From contig JAJVDF010000247.1 in NCBI GenBank assembly GCA_022410635.1, forward strand, positions 1,213,216 to 1,277,215: DNA of 64,000 nt, in the 5' to 3' direction. The stretch comes from Tretioscincus oriximinensis (taxonomy: Eukaryota > Chordata > Lepidosauria > Squamata > Gymnophthalmidae). The notes beneath the pieces were generated by a model, which did no database searches, was not told the DNA's origin, and was given only the letters and a program-made list of their open reading frames with translations. Position 1 is the stretch's first letter. Every line of letters starts with the position of its first letter. The position numbers and the translations under genes were made by a program. Shown piece after piece: positions 43,042 through 53,723 of this stretch.

Positions 43042-43222
43042 CAACAAAGGCCCCGTCCACACTGAGCCTTCCTCTGGATCACATCTCGGGGCAGAGCTTG
43101 GCCATCCACATGCCAGTATAGATATGGCAGGGCCCATTTGGGACCTACACTAGCATGTGGTTGGCAGGTTCCTATTCTGAGGGACAGCCCAGGATAAGGT
43201 TCTGTGTGGATGCAGCCAAAGT
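43042..43222. repeat. Family B palindromic element, best-preserved copy
   Basis: CCCGTCCACACTGAGCCTTC at the left pairs with ATAAGGTTCTGTGTGGATGC at the right. Internal arms CATCCACATGCCAGTATAG and CTACACTAGCATGTGGTTGG also pair. Confidence 0.65.
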
Positions 43223-43929
43223 CAGGAAGAAATGGCAGGGACACCTTTGGAAAAGTGAGGGAGAAAGGACTATTGGAGCCCTGTGTAGAAAGTTATTTTA
43301 TCCAAGGCTGCGGTCACACCATTACTCTAAACTATCCTCGTTTTAGCTCCAGTCTCTGAAAAAAAATGTTTAATCTGGTGGGGAATAGACAGATGTGATG
43401 ATGTAGCAGGTTGATTACTGGATTTAAAAAAAAATCTCACAGCAAATCGACAGTTTTGCTCAGGCTGTTTAAACACCTACACCTCATAATTTTGGCTGAA
43501 ACAAAGTTAAACATCTGAAGTAGTAATGGTGCCCCTCAGCTTCTACGGAATACTTGCAGGATTATTCAAAGAATGGAGCATTAGTTNTTAATTTGAAGCC
43601 CTTCCATCCCCGTGCCTGCAGAGGTAATTACTAGCTCTATTCGACTCTATTTGAGGCTTTATATGGATGGAGCCAATAATCCTTAAATTTTGTTGAACTG
43701 TACTTCTCTGCTATGAATGTGTGTGTGCACAGGAGGCCTTACCCACTTTTGAATCCACACCAGCAATTGAGGCTTTATGGAACTTGGCTGTCCCTCTTGA
43801 GCCAGCAAAGGTTATCAACTTCTGTTTTAATGCATCAGAATTATATTGTGCAGGTTATGGTACTGAAAAAACATGCTTCTTGTACTGCTTGTGACATGAA
43901 CTTTTAAAATCATTGAATCTGAATACAGA
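43223..43929. other. Intergenic DNA, nothing recognised
   Basis: A lone AGGCTGCGGTCACACCATTA at 43308 resembles a TIR without a clear partner. Confidence 0.35.
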
Positions 43930-44069
43930 TATACTGAATTGTTCACAGCCCATCTAGTCCAATATTCTGTATCACACAATGGCCCACTGATGCTTTCTGG
44001 GTATTTTAAGCAGAAGAAGTGGATGAAAAACCCACCTGATCAGGGTGACCCCTGCAAACTGCTTTTAAG
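43930..44069 (-). mobile_element. CR1-like LINE 3' fragment
   Basis: CAGCCCATCTAGTCCAATAT and TCACACAATGGCCCACTGAT match the CR1 3' region. The element is interrupted at 44070 by a family A insertion. Confidence 0.55.
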
Positions 44070-44270
44070 TAGGCTGACCAGATGACCCCTTTTTGGGNGG
44101 TGTTGAAAACCTTATTTTGGGGTGCTTCCCGTTTTTTTCTGAGGATTTAAAAAAAAAAAAATTCCTCAGCAAAAATATTCTTTCGAAAAAAAAATTCCTC
44201 AGAAAAAAACGGGAAGCACCCCAAAACCGGGTTTTCAACCCCCACAAAAATGGGTAATCTGATCAGCCTA
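44070..44270. mobile_element. TIR element family A, short palindromic form
   Basis: TAGGCTGACCAGATGACCCC and the end ATCTGATCAGCCTA are inverted. The arms GGGGTGCTTCCCGTTTTTTT and AAAAAAACGGGAAGCACCCC are exact complements. It differs in length by only a few bases from the 28724 copy. Confidence 0.75.
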
Positions 44271-45045
44271 TTATCAGCATCCTGTTGGCTCACCAACTTC
44301 AAATCAGTACCTAGACATCCATTCTGGTAACCATTGATACACCTATTCTCCATCAGCATCTAAATAAGTAGACTTATCTGCAAACACTTATGTCACTTAC
44401 CTTTTCCTTGTTGGTTTCTAAAGTGCTACAAGACCCCCTTGCTAGATTTTCTGGATCCAAACCAGCTATTTCTTTGAAGTCTCTTCTCTATAAACTTGAC
44501 TAAGCTATTGAGGCAGATTGCTGTCATCACCTATTCTGGACTTTTTGACCCATCACTGGGTAAAAAAAATATTTTCCCCATCTAACCACCACAGTGTCTG
44601 AGCAAAGGAAAAGGAGTCACTCTATTTGGCCTCCTGTTTCGTCCATCATGCTATTACTGCTGAAGCAGGAGAAGCCAGGATACGACTGATGCATCTAGTC
44701 TAATCCTTGCTGCTTAGAAGTGAAGGCTGGCTCTGTTCCTAATGTGGTTGTAGTGGTTGTTATTTTTTAATTTGTGTTTAATTATTCAGGGTCTGTTCTT
44801 TGGAACAAGAAAGGATATATATTGGGTTAACACTGATCTAATTGCTAGAATGTCCCATTAATTCCCATTGCCAAGTTTCACACTTAATTGAGAGTGGTAG
44901 ATAAATGCCCTGGCAGTGGAAAGCTTCTACATGCCTTTCGTGTTCTTTGCTCAAACTACATCCAGTTAGGAAAATTAAATGTGTCCTAAATAAACATTGC
45001 AACTTGGATAGAAGCATGACCCTAGGTGGCACACAGACTCTTCCT
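44271..45045. other. Intergenic DNA, nothing recognised
   Basis: Parts near 44275-44390 may continue the split CR1 fragment. No exon is seen. Confidence 0.3.
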
Positions 45046-45350
45046 ATAGGGATGTNCATGAATGCAATAAATCAGGTGTTCACATTTGATCTTGTTTATA
45101 AACACAAACACCTGGTTTTCCATTGAAAAAAGGCCTTTCAGAGGGAGGGCGGAAGGCATGAATGCAAACTGTCCGTGTATGAACAATCAGTGTATGCAAC
45201 CCCCGCAAAAGCAGTACGGTTCGGTTTGTTCAAACAATGACATTCAAAAACCCAACAACAACCCAGCACATTTTGTTTGATGTGAATTCATTTGATAATA
45301 GAATTGTTTATATAAATTTGCAAACATGAAGCAAACTTTGCACATCTCAA
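45046..45350. repeat. Family D inverted-repeat element (GGGATGT ends)
   Basis: TAGGGATGTNCATGAATG on the left and CAAACTTTGCACATCTC on the right form worn inverted ends. Similar AACC-rich bodies occur at 48192-48425 and 51365-51610. Confidence 0.4.
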
Positions 45351-46499
45351 GAAACAACGTTCCTAATGAGTCAACTGATGGACAGACATACAAAAGAATC
45401 AGACTTTTTTGATCAGTCCTAGGTGTTTGTCCTTATTTCCATTCAGGCAGATCCCTCAATTACTAAGCCTAATAATGTGTATGACAGGAGTAATTATTAC
45501 AGTGTTGTGGATGCTTCTGAATTTTTACTGTATCATTCCCTACCAGTCCAAAGAGGAACATCTGGAGGAGTACCACTGAGTGACCAGTGTTCCTCTGGCC
45601 TTCCTGCATTCTACAAATAACAGCATAAGTAGAGTAAAAGACAAGAAAAGAAATCTGATATCTGAAATAGACATTTTTTCAAAACCATCAAGGAAATATT
45701 TCAACCTATCAACATTTTCCAAGTGACCTTATAGCTAAGCCTTGTAAAACAAGAAGTCTCCACAAAGGATTCTCCTAGGTTAAATGGCTGAATTACAGGT
45801 TGTCAAGAAGTTCTGCCCTATTGATCTGTTCTGGATAAAGATAATAGTTTTCTGACCCACAACAGCAAAATCAATGAAAAATGTTGTCTTTGCCTGCAAA
45901 CTACTGAGACTTCTCACTACACTGCTCCTACTCAAGGTGAACAAGGCTTTCCCCTCTAAGGGCACAACTAATGACAACTGGATGTCTCCTGCTCACAGGC
46001 CAAAGAGAGGTAACATCTTCCATCAAGTGTTCTATCTACAGGATATAAAAGCTAACCATGCTTTGTGTTATTCAGTACCAGGGAGAGATTCTGGCTTCAT
46101 CTGCACAACAGAGTTCTACATCTATTGTAGAGTCATCAAGGCAAATCTGCCGCACGTATCAACAATCCACTCAGTAAAAAGCCCTATTGCTCTGGAATTT
46201 CTTATAGCTCATTTTTTCCGACATTATTACAGGATTTCGCACGCACAATGAGAAGTCAAACAAGATTCCATACAGGGGTNGAAGAAATCAACCAATCAGG
46301 ATAAATCGGTCGCAGAGGAGGCAGGGAGCAACATGAGAGCAAGGAAACATTCTCAAACGTTTATGTGGCTGTACTACATACAGTTCTCTTGTGGATCTTA
46401 TAGGCAGCAANGTGGAATATTACATGTATNTCAAATACATTAATCTGGAATAACATTAAAGTGCAGGGAAAAGCAGCTTGTGTGGATTTACCAAAAGAT
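45351..46499. other. Intergenic DNA, nothing recognised
   Basis: A 125-codon open frame at 45874-46251 shows no known domain and no splice context. Confidence 0.35.
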
Positions 46500-46785
46500 C
46501 CTTGCTTTTGTGGTGGTAGCTAGCAGTCTGGATAGCTTTAATACAGAATTAGACAAATTCATGGAAATCAAGGATATAAATAGCTACTAGGGTGGATAAT
46601 GTCTCCAGNATGGAGCAACAGGCAGTATTCCTGAAATACCATTTGGACGGAGTCAAGAACAGGTGAAATTTTTGCCTTCTGTTTCAGACTGCCCAGGTGC
46701 AATTGGTGGGCCACTGTGTGAGACAGAATGCTGGACTAGATGGTCTCTGGCCTCATTCAGCAGGACTCCTCTTATGTTCTTTCCT
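46500..46785 (+). mobile_element. CR1-like LINE 3' end
   Basis: TGGTAGCTAGCAGTCTGGAT, GGAGCAACAGGCAG and GGACTCCTCTTATGTTCTTT align with the end of the 59475-61078 copy. Confidence 0.75.
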
Positions 46786-46894
46786 CTGTAACCCACTATA
46801 TTTTTTCATAGTAACAACCACCAGGATGAGGTTTTTCAATAGCTGCCAAATATTTTTTGCAAGAAAAGAATCAGCTATTTTTGTCTTTTCTTTC

Positions 46895-46945
46895 TCTCTT
46901 TTCTCTCTCTCTCTTTCTTTCTTTCTCTCTTTTTTCTTTCTTGTA
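46895..46945 (+). repeat. CT/CTTT-rich microsatellite
   Basis: A run of TCTC and TTTC units. Confidence 0.8.
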
Positions 46946-48191
46946 TATTTAGATTTATTTTTTGAGAGTAGTATATTCATTGATCTCTTCTATAAAATGA
47001 ATAACTACCTGAATGGATATTCTTTAGATGTGAAAAGATGAGATAAAATAATTGAAAATGAATGAATGNCTGTTAATTTGAAAGATAAACTGTTCTACCT
47101 GTAACTTCATTCCTTTAATATTTGCATTGTTTCATTTTCTTTTGTTCAATGGATTGTTTCATTTCATTTAATTTTTTGCTCTTCAGAAACAAAAATCTAA
47201 GGTCGCTGATTAATTATTTGTTTGATTTCAGACATTTATACACCTCTTTTCATTTAAAAAAATTCAAAGCAATTTACAGCAAATATTAAAAGAGTAATGG
47301 TACATCTATAGTAAAAACAACATATAAAAATCTATTCTTAGATAAACAACCTACTTTTAAAAAAAGTTTATTCATTTAACCCTTTAAAAAGTAAAATACG
47401 ATAATAAACTAAGAAGCAGACACATCTTCCACTATAAAATAAAAAAAATATTAACATTGTGGAATTGTTTTACCAAACACGTGTCTATAATTTTGGGGCC
47501 ACTCCCAACAATACCATGCCATATTTCTTCAACCATTCAGCCTTAAACTGTTATCACTATCAACAAAACCTTCCGTAATTATTTTAACATCTGGGCAGTC
47601 TGTCAAACAGGAGTCATGACTTCAGATATGTAGGCCTAAGTCCCTTTAAACCTTATAAATCAATATCAGCACCTTGAATTAGGATTAGCAGCAAACTGGA
47701 AGTTTATGCAGACCTTTCAAAACAAATGTGATATGCATTCAACTGGAAGCAGCAGTTGACAGTCTCCTTGATGCATTCTGCACCAGCTCCATTTTATGAA
47801 TATTTGTTTGGATTCGTTTTTAATTTATTGGTCCACATCCCACCAGCTTTTGGCTCCAGGCCACAGGTAACACCTGAGCTGCTTTTCCATTCAAATGGAA
47901 TAGAGAAATACAGGTGGGTATTCTCTGCACACTCTAAATCCTAGGATAATGCCTCTCAATGGCTTTATAAACATGTTAAAGACCATGGAGAACATGGTTA
48001 GGGATCCTCCCTTTGAACGGGACTTACGAAAATCAGCTCATAAGTCAAGTCAGGAAGAAAAATTGGTTAACAGTTGAAAACAGCAACTACAGAAAAAAAT
48101 GCATTTGCATTTGAGGGCAGGGGAGTTTCATATCATAAACATTGCTAATTGATCCCTGATATTTACATACCGTTAGGCATACCATAAGTAG
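46946..48191. other. Intergenic DNA, nothing recognised
   Basis: 47220-47290 resembles a worn SINE/LINE tail (TTCAAAGCAATTTACA). Otherwise nothing is seen. Confidence 0.3.
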
Positions 48192-48425
48192 TAGAGATAT
48201 ATCGAACNGGTTCAGTCAGTTCACATGCAAACCAAATCATCCTATTCTTTTGCAAAAATCAGGTTCAAAACTCTAACCCAAACCAAGAGGATTCTAATGA
48301 GTAAAGCTTACATCAAACCAAGAGTATCCTGCACTGGTTTGCTTGCTTAATTCAACCATCTTGTTGCCTGGAGAAAAAAAATGATTCAATATGAACTACT
48401 AGATTTCATATCGTGTACATTTCTA
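48192..48425. repeat. Family D element, second copy
   Basis: GTAGAGATATATCGAAC and TCGTGTACATTTCTAG are worn inverted ends. The GGTTCAGTCAGTTCACATGC body matches GGTTCAGCCAGTTCGCA at 51380. Confidence 0.4.
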
Positions 48426-48628
48426 GTAAGGAGTGAGCCTTCCCCAAATTAGCCTACTGTCATAAACTGTTTGGCCTCCAAGAAAATAAATAGCTACTAG
48501 GTGGTAAAATACTCCCATTTGAACATTTGCCAATATTACAATCAGTACCCAATATAATAGTGAGAACAGAAAATGCTTTTTATTGTATATATATGTATAA
48601 ATATTGTATATATATATGTACGTAAGGC

Positions 48629-48947
48629 ATCACTGGGAGTTTTCTGGCTGGAAATCTCAGCCCGGAGCGCCAAAATGTACAAGGTTTTTACTTTTTACTC
48701 ATGCACAAAGCACACACTAATTTTTTTGACATCACTTCTGAGGGCAGGTCCAGAAGTGATGTAATATCAGGGTGCCATCCCCAGAAGCAGAGGGCAGAAG
48801 TGACATCATTTGTGATGTCATTTCCTGTCCTGGAATGGCATTTCTGGAAGCAAGGGGCAGAATTCTTAGTCACTGGTGTAAGAGAACTCGTACAAAAGTA
48901 GATAATCTGTTAAAACGTATGAGATTCTTGGACACCTCCTATCACTG
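48629..48947 (-). repeat. Unclassified repeat family C, copy 3 (inverted)
   Basis: It starts CATCACTGGGAGTTTTCTGG, the inverse of the end of copy 2, and ends CACCTCCTATCACTG. GACATCACTTCTG and TGGAATGGCATTTCTGGAAG lie in the expected inverted order. A short TA run precedes it. Confidence 0.6.
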
Positions 48948-49030
48948 ATGGGAGGGGTTGTTTCTATAGTACTGCCTTACATGATTGGATAAACACCAAA
49001 AAAAGTGGTGAAGCCCCCAAAATACTGGCC

Positions 49031-49411
49031 TACTGGTGCATCTCAATAAATTAGAATATCATGGTAAATTTATTTCAGTAATTCAATTCAAGTAACAAAA
49101 CTCATATATCATATACAATACAGTAGGTTCATTACACACAGAGCAATTTATTTCAAGCACTTATTTCTTTTAATGTTAATGACTATGGCTTACAGGTAAT
49201 GAAACGCAAAAGTCAGAATCTCAGAAAATTAGAGTATTTGAGAAAGTTCAGTATTGGAGACTCACGCTGTCATATGCCAACAAAGAAATAAATGTTTGAG
49301 ATAAATCACTCTGTGTGTAATATATAAATTTCCCTATTTGAATTGAATTACTGAAATACTGAAATAAATTAGCTTTTCTATGATGCTCTAATTTATTGAG
49401 ATCCACTAATA
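49031..49411. mobile_element. TIR DNA transposon, non-autonomous
   Basis: TGCATCTCAATAAATTAGAA at the left and CTAATTTATTGAGATCCACT at the right are inverted ends about 30 bases long. Both outer ends fall next to TA, which fits Tc1/mariner but is not proof. I recall very similar sequence from fishes and other vertebrates. Confidence 0.6.
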
Positions 49412-49484
49412 CATTAAGAAAAGAACAGCTGCTTGAAGTGGATTAAGTACATTCACATTTTTACTTTTAAACCAGTTTGAAGAA

Positions 49485-49640
49485 TGGCTTTAGACTCTGN
49501 TCACATATTTACTTTTAAACTTTCTTCAATCCTGAAGAATGAGCTTAACCTGTTTTTTTCTGGTTCTGTCCAGAATGAAACCCAGATTAAGCACATTCTT
49601 TAGACTGATTTAAAAGTAGTTATGTGACCACAGCCTAGCA
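49485..49640. repeat. Palindromic short element (related arms)
   Basis: CTCTGNTCACATATTTACTT at the left pairs with AAAAGTAGTTATGTGACCAC at the right. Internally TCAATCCTGAAGAATGAGCT is close to the core of 33131-33229. Confidence 0.5.
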
Positions 49641-50293
49641 TGGGGTTTTTGCTGGACTGAACCCCATTCTTTGGGACAGAAGAAGAGTTAAAGATGGAAC
49701 CGCAGTCTTAATTTAACTAAATATGTCACAGATGTTTTATTTGTTCCGTTCAGATTATGATTTATATGTATGAATGTTTTTTCTGCATTTTCTTTTATGT
49801 CAGTCACTTAATTGGACTCTTTTTTTCCCCCAGACCTTCCAAAGCCATCATTGGTGGAAATCTCTTAAAACAGTTTACAGATGAAAGACTTAACTTCTTC
49901 ACATCTGTATCTAAATAAGGCCTGCCACAGTGATCTGCCTCTAGGACGCTTAACTGGCAGGAAAACAGTGCAGGAAGTGGGACCTGCCACTACTGCAACT
50001 GCAGTGACATTGTAGTGGCTGCCACTGGGGGAAACTAATGTTTTCCACAGTGGTGGAATAGGCCAGGGCAATGTGCACTGTTTGACCCACTGATGGGAGA
50101 GGCCATTCTTTCCCCAGCAGTAGAACAGGCCAAAATCCAAGCCCACGTTCGCAGGCTCCCACACTAGTTTGATTATAAAATGGGACTAAGGGAGACAGGT
50201 GCATAACATGGGAGTGTTACTAAGGGAGTGACTGTATTTCATTAGAAATGAAAATGTCCTGGAAAACTGAAGGCTAATGATTCCATCCACAGA
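49641..50293. other. Intergenic DNA, nothing recognised
   Basis: No supported exon. A 99-codon minus frame at 49865-50164 has no known domain. Confidence 0.35.
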
Positions 50294-50905
50294 CATGTTT
50301 GATGTGTTAGAGGCAAACTTCTTCTATGTCTCTGCCAAGGAAACTGCGTGGCATTTCAAAGCAAGGCTGCAACGTCTGGGCCCTCTTCAGCCTTGAAAGG
50401 AGACGTTTGAGGGGTGATCTGATTGAAGTGTACAAAATCATGCATGGGATCGACAGAGTGAATAGAGAAAAAATGTTTTCTCTATCACACAACACAAGGA
50501 CCAGAGGGCACTCCTTAAAACTGTTGGGTAGAAAAGTGAGAACAGACAAAGGAAAGTATTTTTTCACCCAGAGGGTCATCGGCCTGTGGAATTTACTTCC
50601 TGAAGAGGTAGTGGTAGCTAACAGCTTGGATAGTTTCAAGACAGGACTAGACAGGTTTATGGACACTAAGGGTCTAAATGGATACTAAGATAGTTGTCTG
50701 GATGTAGCCTCCGGGATGGAGCAACAGGCAGGACTCTTGAAATACCATTTGCAGGGAGTCACGAACAGGAGCAGCATATTTTGCTTTCCTCTGTTCGGAC
50801 TGCCCAGGTGCATCTGGTGGGCCTCTGTGTGACACAGAATGCTGGACTCGATGGGCTGTGGCCTGATCCAGTATGGCTCTTCTTATGTTCTTATGACTAG
50901 GAATC
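50294..50905 (+). mobile_element. CR1-like LINE 3' end with C-terminal coding part
   Basis: A 120-codon frame (50326-50688) keeps the CR1 ORF2 tail: LIEVYKIMHGIDRVNREKMF, TRGHSLKLLGRK and YFFTQRVIGLWNLLPEEVV. The 3' region ends GGCTCTTCTTATGTTCTTAT. It is less worn than the 46500 copy. Confidence 0.85.
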
Positions 50906-51364
50906 AGTCATGACTCTGTCATATTATTGGGTAGCCTGGAGAGATGGGAGATGGCCCTGTTGTCCAACCATAGGCCAGCTTGTAGACTGTAGGTCTCCAT
51001 CCCTCACAGATATGTGTGTCGTGGTCTTGATCTTTAAGTTAGTCTCACCAAGCCAACATGGACTTGGGAATCTGAATCTGGACATCTAGCAGCATCAGGT
51101 TAGTAACACCTCATCTAGTTCTTCCCCAGATGTTTCCATCTGCAAGAAAACAGACCAGTCTCTTCTTCCCATTTCGCAAAAGAATGGTTCTCTTCAAACG
51201 TGGTTTTTGTGTGTTGCTTTGAATCTTCTGTTACCCGTCCTGTGGAACCTGTGGTGAAGGATGGGAATATAAATTTCTGAATGAATGAATGAATTTCCCT
51301 TTGTGACAACAGGAGCCAAGGCCTCAGCAACGCTGTGTGAACCCATTCAACCACCAGTGAAGAG
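50906..51364. other. Intergenic DNA, nothing recognised
   Basis: A short GAAT run lies at about 51278-51292. Confidence 0.35.
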
Positions 51365-51610
51365 AGATGTGCTAACCAGGTTCAGCCAGTTCGCAGCAAA
51401 CCGAGTGCTTTGCGTGTGAATCAGCCTCCCTGTTCGCAAAATCTGGTTTGAGTTAAACTCAAACAAAAAGTGTTCTAAACAAACCCAGTGAGCCATAGCA
51501 AAACAAGTGTTTGCTTTAATTCGCTTGCAAACGCAGCCACTTTTTATTTGGAAAACATCAGTGTGAATCAAAGGGGAACCAAGGGCTCAACGCAAACTGA
51601 ACCTCTAAAT
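51365..51610. repeat. Family D element, third copy
   Basis: GAGATGTGCTAACCAGG begins the copy. The body is rich in CAAAC/GTTTG and shares GGTTCAGCCAGTTCGCA with the 48192 copy. Confidence 0.35.
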
Positions 51611-52546
51611 TTCAGTCCAGCCACCACTCAGTTTTTGAGTGGCAGGCAAAGCAGAGCCAATTTTTCCTTAGGCAGTCCAGAGTACCTGCCTGTTTTGAGC
51701 ATCCAAGGTTTTCTTCAAACCACCTTAAAACATCTCTGCTTCTCCCCCCCGCCCCCCAATTCCATGTCTTTGGGTCCCCTGGGAGTGGGGAAGGGAAAGT
51801 GAGAGGAAAGATCTGTGCATTTTAGAAGGGGTGAACGAAGGAGGCAGTGAGGAAGGCTCAGGCTGTGAGACGCAGGGAAGAAGGGAAAGCAAGAAGCCAG
51901 TCAGGGAGGTATAAGAAGAAAGGGAATGAGGGAGAAGGAGAGAAGAGGAAGGTGCTGAGGGCTCAGGGCAGCGAAAACACAACATTACAGGCTCGGGCAC
52001 CACAGAGACATACAGGCGAAGAAGAAGAAAGTAAAGGGGATAAAGACGGAGGGCTGGGAAGGCAACGGGGGCAGCGTGAGGCTCAGAAGGACGCAGGAGA
52101 GGAGGAAGGGGGAGGGGGAGGTTAGGGGGGGCACGGGGGAGAGGGCAGGCAGGTGAGCCTTTGGGGAAAGGGGAGAAAAAGAGAGAAGGGGAGAAGGAGA
52201 GAAAGAGCGGGGGGCAAACAGGGAGGAAGGGGAGCAAGAAGTTAACTTGGGGACTCCAAAACCCTCAGCCAACATTACCTGCAAGCAGATTCCTCTCCCC
52301 CCCACGGGACCCCCCCCCCTGTTGCCCCCCTTCGCCCCCACGCCCACGTTGCCTTGAGTCCTGAAGGAAGGAAGGAAGGAAGAGGGGAGGGCGGAGGGTG
52401 AGAGCCCCGTGAGCTGTGTCCGTCCCTCGTCCCCCACAACCCCGTGCACCCTCGCAGCCTCCTCCGATCCCCCCCCCCGGCTGCCTCCTCGCTGGCGGTT
52501 CCCCCATTCATCTAATCAACCCTGTAGAAGGCGGGAGGGGGGTGCG

Positions 52547-52657
52547 NNNNNNNNNNNNNNNNNNNNNNNNNNNNNNNNNNNNNNNNNNNNNNNNNNNNNN
52601 NNNNNNNNNNNNNNNNNNNNNNNNNNNNNNNNNNNNNNNNNNNNNNNNNNNNNNNNN
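52547..52657. other. Assembly gap of 111 N
   Basis: A run of N between GGGTGCG and GGGGGGCTCCC, in a G-rich context that is hard to sequence. Confidence 1.
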
Positions 52658-52779
52658 GGGGGGCTCCCAGAGGCTGGGGGAGTAGGGGCTGCCGCCCGGG
52701 ATGCTGAGGAGGGGGCACCTCTAGTTCTGGGAGGGGGTTAAAGGGGGAGAGCCGTCCCTTTCTTCCTCATTACACCACC

Positions 52780-52840
52780 ATGGGGAGCAGCTTAGAGGGG
52801 CTTTGTCTTTTGGGAGTCCTGACGGCAACTTCTATGGCTG
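52780..52840 (+). CDS. CA11: CA11 coding exon 1 (signal peptide)
   Basis: Twenty codons plus one base, ending in GCTG before GTAAGAGC. The hydrophobic core LCLLGVLTA supports a secreted protein. Confidence 0.75.
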
Positions 52841-53723
52841 GTAAGAGCGGGAAAAATGCACTGGGGTGTTTGTTTGTATTGGGGGGGACTGGGAGGGGAG
52901 GGGGGGACTTGGAGGGCAGGGGGTCCTTTGCCTGATGCGAGGTAGGGAATCCCCTGGCGGAATGAGCGGCGGGGAGGGGGCGTCGGGGACTGGGGAGGGG
53001 GGAGATTGTTTATTTATACTGCTGCCTTGATCTCTCCCCCCTTCTCTTTCACGCGTCTCCAAATTTTTGCACCTTTGCTAATCTACGTAAAACCCTATTC
53101 TCATTGTCTTCTGCATTGCTTCCCCCCAGGACGTCTCTTCTTCCATCTTCTCACGTTAGTCTCTCTTTTTCATTCTCTCTTTTGGAATCTCTCTCTCTTT
53201 CCTCCTCTTCCCCCCGTTCCTCCCGTTCCCTCTTGCCTTTCCTCCCAACTGTGTGTGAGCCACGCAACGGTTCCTAATGTATCCGACGCCCTCCGTTCTT
53301 TTTCAGTGCAGGGGCTTGGATTGAACATAGTTACTGAAATCTACCCAAGGGAAAGGTTTCAGAGTGTCTCTGTGCATGTGCAGAGTTCCAACAGCTTCAC
53401 TCACTAGGGAGCCAAGCGAGGGGAGTCCGTCTTACGCTGGAGCCTGCTAAAGGCAGGGAGCTTAACTTGCATTCTGGAGCTGGTTTTCCCCAGAACGTCA
53501 GCAAATGCTTTCAACGCACACCTGTCATCGACTCAGCAAAGGAGCATGAATGTGCCAAAGAGGAGCAGATGCTCCTTCCGAGCTCCCTGCAAGCTCCCCC
53601 ACTAACAAGTCTTTCCCTCTCCTCAACCTCCCTTTTTCCACCTTCCAGTGCAATTTGTTCCAGCAAAGACCTACGAAGAATGGTGGGCCTACAAGGAGAC
53701 GCTGCATGGGAGCTTTGTACCAG
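52780..53723 (+). CDS. CA11: Carbonic anhydrase-related protein 11, 5' part (exons 1-2)
   Basis: Exon 1 (52780-52840) starts in a strong context (CCACCATGG) and encodes a signal peptide, MGSSLEGLCLLGVLTATSMA, before a GTAAGAG donor. Exon 2 (53649-53723, acceptor TTTTTCCACCTTCCAG, donor GTATGAAG) continues in frame with VQFVPAKTYEEWWAYKETLH and GSFVP. The block EEWWAYKE..GSFVP is the start of the CA-like domain in CA10 and CA11. On sequence alone both fit (human CA10 has GWWAYKE..GSFVP, human CA11 has EDWWSYKD..GNFVP, from memory). Neighbouring NTN5 decides for CA11. CA11 lacks the zinc-binding histidines, is secreted in brain, and with CA10 belongs to the neurexin-ligand group. Later exons, including the degenerate active site, are beyond the window. 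Confidence 0.75.
52841..53648 (+). other. CA11: CA11 intron 1
   Basis: It is G-rich at its start and pyrimidine-rich from 53030 to 53250. No element is recognised. Confidence 0.7.
53649..53723 (+). CDS. CA11: CA11 coding exon 2
   Basis: Seventy-five bases, phase 1 at both ends, encoding the first part of the CA-like domain (EEWWAYKETLHGSFVP). Confidence 0.8.

Larger units (their letters stand above)
51720..52850 (+). promoter_or_regulatory. CA11: GC-rich, purine-rich CA11 promoter region with assembly gap
   Basis: From about 51.72 kb the DNA turns strongly GC-rich with long G/A and C runs, and CpGs become frequent (about 52290-52500), up to the CA11 start codon. This fits a CpG-island promoter. 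Bases 52547-52657 are N, so the transcription start may be partly missing. I see no clear TATA box. Confidence 0.5.

Noticed and set aside
50326..50688. 120-codon intact-looking frame as a possible gene
   Set aside because: It is the C-terminal tail of a CR1 reverse transcriptase with the matching 3' end directly behind it.
23000..52000. A fucosyltransferase (SEC1/FUT2-like) single-exon gene expected from human order
   Set aside because: No long frame with fucosyltransferase motifs (for example HVRRGDY) is visible on either strand.
51725..52449. Proline/serine-rich open frames up to 170 codons before CA11
   Set aside because: They come from GC-rich, strand-biased promoter DNA, overlap in several frames and match no known protein.
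52780..53723. Assignment of the second gene to CA10
   Set aside because: The short coding part fits both, but CA10 is not linked to NTN5 in human while CA11 is. This stays open until more exons are seen.
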